From CBDUQI01 sp965369325 (GTDB taxonomy: Bacteria > Pseudomonadota > Gammaproteobacteria > Steroidobacterales > JBCBZW01), in NCBI GenBank assembly GCA_965369325.1, contig CBDUQI010000038.1, positions 1-35,588 on the forward strand: 35,588 nt of DNA, given 5' to 3'. Position numbers and translations under genes: made by a program. Of this stretch, positions 31,501-34,500 are shown one piece after another. Below the pieces are notes generated by a model. The model did not search any database and was not told the origin of the DNA. It was given only the letters and a program-made list of their open reading frames with translations. The stretch's first letter is position 1, and every line of letters begins with the position of its first letter.

Positions 31501-34500
31501 AACGGTGCGGTCTGGGTCAGTGCCTGCGAGCTGAGCAAGCTCGGACGGGTGTCATCAATGCCCTGCAGGACACCCGGCGCATCCACCGACTCACCCGTGT
31601 CGGACTTGCGCACCACTACACGATAATCGGTGCCAGGCGTGGCAGCAGGCGTGGCAAAGGTAATGTCGGTGCCAAGGGTAAAGTTCACCGCATTAGTCGG
31701 GCCCGGTTCAAAGCCACCGCCGGCTTCCAACCAGTGCACGGTCATCGCGCCGTTGAACCCATCGCCGCTGACGGTGATCACATCGCCACCGGCGTCGCTC
31801 GCCTTGTCCGTGCCCGCGGGGTTATCCGAGATGACGGAAGATAACTGCAACAGCTCGCTTACCAGCACCGCACCGGCCAGCGTGTCGCCACCGCCGGAGT
31901 GGGTCACGTGCAGGCTGTAAATACCAGCGTCGCCCAGCAGCACACTGAATGCCAGCGAGGCACCATCGCCGGCCACGGTCCAAGTCGCCACGCTGGTGTC
32001 GTTCAGTTGGATACTGGCGACATCCTGCAACTGCGCCCCGGTTAGCGTGAACGCGGTGGTGGCGTTTGCCAGCGCTGTGGCCGGGGTAATCCGATCAACC
32101 CGGGCCGGGGCCAACCCGAAGGCCGACTGACTGGCCAACTGCCACGGCATATCAAACTGGATGTTGGCGCCGGCGATCACGGGCGCGGGATCGTTGAACA
32201 ACGCCAAGTCGTAGCGGGCGCCTGGCAGGTACACGTCGCCCAGAATAATAAACTCGAGCTGATCGCCCAGAAGACGTGTGTCGCCCGGCAATGGCCCCAG
32301 CCCGGCCGGTGCCACATCCAACACAACGCTGTCCCAGGCCAAGGCGCTGCCGGTGACACTCATACTTACGGTGTCGGCCGCATCGGCGATGCCGTCACGC
32401 GGATTCACGCCGACGGTGTTGGGCACGGGCACCTGAGCGTTGTAGTAACTGTTACCCGCCTGCCACTCAATCAAATCGCCAACGTAACGCAGCGAGGCCT
32501 GCCCGGAGGTCACGCCGCTGCGCATATCTGCCACCCGCACCAGCTCCAATGCTGTGGTGCCGCCGTCCGGCAAGTTGACGTCGTACAGCGTCAGCCGCGC
32601 GCCGCTGCCCGAGCCCGTAGCACTGGCCAGCAGCTCGCCTGACAGTGCGGCGTTGCGCAGATCCGAAACAGTCGCAACCCCAAGCGGAGTGAGCTCGGCC
32701 AGGGACACCATTGAGGTGTCGAGCAGTTCGATCTGATCATCACCCACCACCAGCAGACGTTGTGGCGAGACCTGCAGGCGTTCGGCATCGCTCAGGCTGG
32801 TAAGCAGTGTCGCGAGCAATTCGTCCGGGCGTTGCAGCGTACGCAGTTCCACCCGATTGTCGAACAGGGCGTACAGCCAGTCGTCCGCCACCGCCACATC
32901 CAGTGCAGCCAGCGACAAGGTGTCGAACGCCGAACCGCTCACGTTGCCAAAGTACAGCGTACCGCCGGACAGGCTGATCAGCGTGCTGTCCTGCAGGGTC
33001 AGATCGGTGTGCGGCACCGCCAACGGATTCGGCATCGCACTGATAAGTTCGGGTGCGTAAATATTGGTGAGATCGTAAGTGTGAATCTCATAGTTATCGC
33101 CCACGCTTAGCACCACGTAACGTGCCGACAGGGCCGAGGCGTGAATGCGCCCATCCACCTCGATGGTGGACAGCCGTACCGGCGCCGCCCCGTCCTGGGT
33201 CGTGTTGACGTAGGCGAACGAGGTCGTGCTGCGATCATCAATGCTGAGCAACAGATCGCCGGCGCGCTGCTGCCCGTCAATGCCACTCAGTTGCAGCGTC
33301 ACCGGCAGTTCCACATCTAGCGCGGTATCGATCACCGCGTCCGAGCGATCCGGCAGATTACTAACCTCGACGCTGAGCGTGCCCAGCGTGTCATCCGGAA
33401 TGCGGAAGCTGATCAGGCCGGCTTCCACCAGGGTGAGCGACTGCGCCGCGCGGCCGTTCACCGAGATAGTAGTGAGCGGGTTCAGTCCGCTGCCGACGAT
33501 CGCCGCGAATTCGCCCGCGTTGTACTCAAGCTGCGTCTGCCCGGCGAAGAACGTGTTGGTCAGCGGATCGTAACGGCCGATCGCCTCCACCACCGGGTCG
33601 GCGGCGTAGGTCAGCGCCGCGACACGCAGGTCGCTCAGGCCGGCGTTGAGCACTTCGATGCCCACCACCACGTTGCTTTGCGGGGCCTCGGCTAGCGCCG
33701 GCAACATGAAGGTAATCTCATCGTCCGCCAACGCGATGATGTCGCCCGGTGCCAGCGCAATGCCACCGATCAGAATCTGCGTGTTGGCGTCAAAACCACT
33801 GCCCGTCAGCGTAATCTGCGCCCCGCCACGCCAGCTGCCAAACTGCGGATCAATGCCGCTGATGGCCGGCTGCGCCGCATCCACCGCCACAAAGCGGAAG
33901 CTGTAGTCCTCGCCCAGCGTGACGCCCTGCAGGTCAGCGAATGCACCCGAGACATTCACTCGGTACTCCACGCCGTCTTCAAACGGCAGGCTGGGCCGGA
34001 AAATCAGGCGGGTGCCAGTGTTGTTAATCTGCGCCGAGACAAAGCCGGACAGCGGCACACCCGAGCGGGTGACCTCAAACAGCGCCTCACCAAAGTCCTC
34101 TACCTGCTGCGGGTCCAAAATGGCGTTGAACTGCACCTGCACATCGCCGCTGGCCGGCAGCAGCCCACGCGGCGACGGCGACTGCTCGGTAATCACCAGC
34201 AAGTCGTTCACGATGGTATTCAGGGCGCCGCCCAGGCGTGACGGCGTGACGCCCACTTCCAGCGGATTCTCGGTCGGCTCATCGTCCACGTACACAAACG
34301 AGGTACCGGCGTAGATCGCCTCACCGCCGAACGCGATTGCCTCCACCGAGCCGGTGACCGCAAAGTAGTTGCGCAGACTGATGGTTTCCTGGAAGCGACC
34401 GTCCAGCCACGGCGAGATATCGAAGATCTGCACATCGCCCTGGCCGCTGGCCACGTAAAGGGTCTGGCCTGAGAGCAACAAGTCGCCGGCAAACAGATCG